Positions 60,243-64,000 of a stretch of DNA of 64,000 nucleotides are shown here, piece after piece. The position numbers and the translations under genes are program-made. Under the pieces are notes generated by a model that searched no databases, had not been told where the DNA came from, and was given only the letters and a program-made list of their open reading frames with translations. The DNA is taken from positions 11,092,501-11,156,500 of the forward strand of contig NC_092672.1 in the NCBI RefSeq assembly GCF_964355755.1, written 5' to 3'. Source of the DNA: Antedon mediterranea. Its lineage: Eukaryota; Echinodermata; Crinoidea; Comatulida; Antedonidae. Every line of letters starts with the position of its first letter. Within the stretch, counting starts at the first letter, position 1.

Positions 60243-62890
60243 TGTTTCTATGATGGTTTTGAAATGTCAATCTCTTTTTGTCAATTAATTTTGTATTGAA
60301 AGTAAAATAAATAATACAGATATTTTATACAGTGTTGTAACAGACATTAAGTTATCTGTTGTAGAACACTGTACTTTTTATATTATATTTCCATATGCAG
60401 AATGAACTAGATTTTTTTTCTTTATATTTCAATTCAATTTATTTTGGAACAAGCCAATATCATGAGAGACAAACACATAATACACTAAATAAATAGTTGC
60501 ATGAAGATATTCGAATACAAAAAGGATAGTTACTGTACAAACAAGGTATAAAATGTACTCTAAAATTCCATGTACAGTTTTACTTAAATTGAAAATTCTT
60601 TAATCATCCCACACGGGGCAATTCAAATAAAAAGGTCTGGATTAAAATGATCTTACAAAATATCACAATACACAGTACAATATAACAAGAGTCAAAGTTC
60701 AAGAATTTAAGAGTCGGATGGCCACTGGCAAAAACGAATTCCTTTTCCGGTTTGTTTTACATGCCGGGCATCAAAAGCGACGCCCATGAGGCATGAGCTC
60801 GAAATCATTGAACAAGGCATGGTTAATATTTTTTAGAATAGCTCTACTTTTTTCTAGAGTTAGCATGTCACAGAAAGAAGATAAGCTACGAAGTTGACAA
60901 CCTATAAGTTAAGCTTTTTTAAGAAAAAATGTATAAATAATGATATTATAAAAACACAAATGCTTTTTTATGATGAAAAACTCTAAAATGTATATAGGAA
61001 ATGTTTTTTTTTAAATTTTGTATCTATTATGTTTTTTATGTAAAAGGGTCCTGCGAAAACAGAAGTGTAAACTTCTCTATGCAGGATCCTTGCCATCATT
61101 TATGCTATGAAACTGTATTTATAAACGATGAGTAAATAAATGTGAATTGAATTGAATTGAATTGAAGCTATAAGTTATAAATGAATGTTGACATGGGAAA
61201 ATTTAAGGTAAACAAATTATTATTATTTTGATTTTCTTTCTAAATAATTAATGCCTATAGCTTGTATTATTATTTTATACTGCAAACACAATTCTGTATG
61301 TTTCTGTATACAGAATAATATATATAATATTTGTATTATCAACCCATATTAAATGTACAGTATAATCAAAACTACATGTAAACTTATTTTGTTTTTATTA
61401 AAATGTTTCAAATTGGGTTAAATTACTAATTAATTTCATATTATATTAAATATATATTTTTTTTTTAGTTCATCACTATTGAAGATCTTTCATTTTATTT
61501 GTTTTGTGGTATTTCTGAGTTCATGTTATTTTGTTAGTTTGATTTGATTTATTTTGATGCCATACAATTACAAATACAGATAAAAACCATTTTGAATGGT
61601 ACAAGGGATAGCCCACTAAATTCCCAAAAGGGGATTTACATCCTGAGGGGTCCCCTCTTCGAATATCAATATAAAGAGCAAATGAAAATGTTTAATGATA
61701 CTAGAAATAATATCTTTTGTTCATTTCATCGAATGTGCATGATGCAAGCAAGAGCACTTAGTGACATAAATAACACATATGACAGTAAACGTGGCACAGG
61801 GCGACTGAACAAGTTATAATTTATTAACCAATCATACAATATTAAAGTGATAGTGTCAAGCACATAATTTCTCCTATTGCCTATTACATCGCAGCTGTAT
61901 GCGATCACACTTAAGTGCATAATTCATGTTAACAACCAATCACAACAAAGCTTTCCGCAATCATACTTAAGTGCATATTTCATATTACTGACCAATCACA
62001 AGGCAGAATGAAGTGGACATAAGTGCATTATACAAAATATTGACCAATAAGATGTTAGGTATTATAAACTGAATGATATTCTTATCGCTTGCTTATAGTC
62101 ATGAGTACACATGACCTTCTTTTAAAAAAGACGCAACACTCATATTTAATAAAAAATTCATCAAACATCACGTTCTTGTATTTGTGCTAAAAAGTTCTTA
62201 CCAAGAAAATCTGCAATCAACATTTGCATATAGTAGAGCCTCTATTAAGGGGACACCCTTAGGCCCTAATAAAGTGGATCACCTTAATAGGGGTTTTCCA
62301 TGAATAATGGTTGGCGATAATGTTTAAACATATGAATAACTGACTATTAGAAGGACCCAAGTCCACACAATAGTGTTTTCAGAAAAAAAAACCAAAAACA
62401 TCATATTTTGTTGAATTATTTATTGTTGATGTTTTTGTTTATATAACAACTTACAGTATGTATATCCAAATGTAAAATGAGATATAGTACATGATTATAC
62501 GTGCTTCTGTTGAATCACTGGAACGTGTTTAAGAAAATGGACTTGGGCTTAATAGGCAACATACATTCTATTCTAAATCCTACTTGTTTTAATGCTTTTA
62601 AGAAATCTTCCACTGTATCATACTATTATCGGGAGTTGTGTAAGCTATAGTTACATTTGTAAATTGGTCAATTTATCCCAAATTTAAACATATTTCACTA
62701 TTTATCATCTTCTTTTAAAGTAATAAATTCTTCTTTTTATTCTTATTACCATATTGGGTTTTTTTTTAAGGGTTTCGACTTTGCTTTTTTGAGTTCCCTT
62801 TTCCATAACTTTTTGATGACATATTTGTACATAATTCATCGTTTTATGGAATAAATTGATTTTGATTGATTGATTATAAAAGTTACTTAC
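60243..62890. other. Rest of enolase intron
   Basis: No exon recognised. 60425-60900 begins AATTCAATTTATTTTGGAAC and looks like a retroelement 3' end in reverse. 62228-62310 (GGGGACACCCTTAGG, CACCTTAATAGGGG) resembles MITE ends. The frame at 61544-61819 is low-complexity and unsupported. Confidence 0.45.
61030..61167 (+). mobile_element. LINE-type 3' tail, copy 2
   Basis: Almost identical to 45142-45280 (one visible change: GCCATC for GTCATC), ending in the same (GAATT)n tail. Such similarity between copies 16 kb apart suggests a recent or still active family. Confidence 0.82.
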
Positions 62891-62945
62891 CTGGATATTC
62901 AGCAATGAATTCAGAGTACAGATCTGCAAGTTGTGACCCATTTAA
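62891..62945 (-). CDS. eno: Enolase, fourth-last coding exon
   Basis: 55 bases, minus strand, acceptor TTGTATTCTTTCAG, donor CCAG|GTAAGT, phase 0 in and 1 out. Codes LNGSQLADLYSEFIAEYP, which continues as VVSIED in the next exon. This corresponds to the helix before the SIED strand (about residues 270-290 of a 434-residue enolase). The first ~270 residues, including the Ser and Gly loops and the general-acid Glu residues, must lie beyond the right edge of the window. Confidence 0.93.
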
Positions 62946-64000
62946 CTGAAAGAATACAAGCAAACAGATTAGATTCTTTGTATCATTCAAAAATCAGCCT
63001 GAAGAAGAAGCATAATCTAAGCAAAAATAATTCCTAAATGACTTTACAAAGAAATGATACACAATAAATGTAAATAAAAAAGGAAAAAATGTTTTTTTTA
63101 AATTTTAATTTATATATTTCGTTTTCATTTATTCCTTTGTTTTCAAGACAATTTATGTTTTTTAGCTTTTTTAGATGAAAAGATTCAGATTCAAAATTTA
63201 TTAAAAGTAATCTGCTCCATGAGGTAGAAATTCAATTAAAATAAGTTATTTATACTTGACATGTAAATCGTAAAAAATATACATATATACATATAAAACA
63301 AAATAATATAATTATTACATATGACTTGATCATTAAAATATGTAAAAAATGTGTGCTACAAAAAGATCGTTTTTCAAAAAGTTTGAGGAAAAGAAAAAAA
63401 GTGGAAATACCAGTACACACAAAAACAAATGTGTATAAAATCCAATTTTGAATACTAATAAATATTGATTCAATAGAATTTTGAATTTAATCATGAAGAA
63501 AACAATTTCTGCATAATATACTGTAGTAGTGTCTGTGGTATGTAAATGATAAAGGGCTTATTGAGTACAGTATTAACAGTCGCTTCTTCACCATAGTGAT
63601 AAAATCAGTACATATTCAATATTATCAAATATGGACTTAAAGCTACAGATTCATTGTTAGTACTTAGTGCACTATTCACACCAATTTCAAAAATTTGTGA
63701 AACAAGACAGTTCACTGTTATGAAACTTAAGGTACCTTTTGTGAAAAAGGAAAGTTACCTCACAAGTTTTTGAACAAATATGTGGAACAATTTGCCCGTT
63801 AATTTGAATTGAGATTTCTGTAAGCATTTTCAAATCAATATTGTTTGATCTATTTATTAATATCTAAGTCTCTGCTGAGTATGTAGCAATGTATAACGTT
63901 GTATGCAGGGCCCCAATGAAAAACAGTTTAACTACCCTGGGTAAACAAATGTGATAATAATAATAATAAAGCCAGTGATCCACTTCAGTCAATGGGGACA
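62946..64000. other. Enolase upstream intron, window edge
   Basis: AT-rich with no enolase exon. A minus-strand stretch at about 63760-63817 is open between CTTACAG and GAG|GTAACT, but its translation (ISIQINGQIVPHICSKTCE) is not enolase and I do not call it. Confidence 0.45.

Noticed and set aside
61544-61819. 91-codon plus-strand frame in the enolase intron
   Set aside because: AT-rich, no recognisable motif, and no polypyrimidine acceptor or downstream signal that would single it out.
63760-63817. Another enolase exon on the minus strand
   Set aside because: It has AG and GT at its edges, but no frame gives enolase sequence.

Overview
The window is animal nuclear DNA, most likely from an echinoderm or a close marine deuterostome relative. 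It is AT-rich. Its genes are split into short exons with GT-AG introns, and mobile-element debris fills the introns. It carries a run of scavenger-receptor cysteine-rich (SRCR) exons, a gene class strongly expanded in echinoderms. The palindrome TAGGCCTA recurs far more often than base composition predicts. I cannot name the species.

Layout, left to right. (1) 1-1600: an inverted-repeat structure built of minisatellites. (2) 2434-16556, plus strand: nine exons, each coding one complete six-cysteine SRCR domain, all with phase-1 introns at both ends, so any exon can be duplicated or skipped without breaking the frame. Exon pair 5/6 and trio 7/8/9 are recent tandem duplicates that carried intron sequence with them. 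The signal peptide and last exon of this gene were not found. (3) 17-29 kb: a tRNA-derived SINE, three decayed LINE fragments (one with most reverse-transcriptase motifs) and minisatellites. (4) 29564-35250: about 5.7 kb of a 43-bp satellite with higher-order structure. (5) 35342-51657, plus strand: a four-exon gene whose joined phases give one 771-residue reading frame. It codes a probable signal peptide, a cysteine-free Ser/Thr-rich ectodomain, one membrane helix and a cytoplasmic tail of about 450 residues. I do not recognise the family. (6) 37819-41720, inside its first intron: a 3.9-kb DNA transposon with long inverted repeats and a broken transposase-like gene, best matching Academ. (7) 58054-62945, minus strand: the last four coding exons of enolase, with a plus-strand terminal exon of unknown identity inside an enolase intron. 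The 5' part of enolase lies beyond the right edge.

How the parts may relate. The SRCR gene probably encodes an extracellular or membrane-bound multi-ligand receptor. The neighbouring transmembrane protein has a mucin-like outside and a tail with one TxYxxI (ITSM-like) tyrosine motif, which suggests adhesion or signalling. The phases argue against a direct splice from the last visible SRCR exon into it, so I treat them as two genes. Enolase is a glycolytic housekeeping gene with no visible link to the others. Small inverted-repeat elements (MITEs) of at least five families appear in several copies each and explain most of the non-coding structure.
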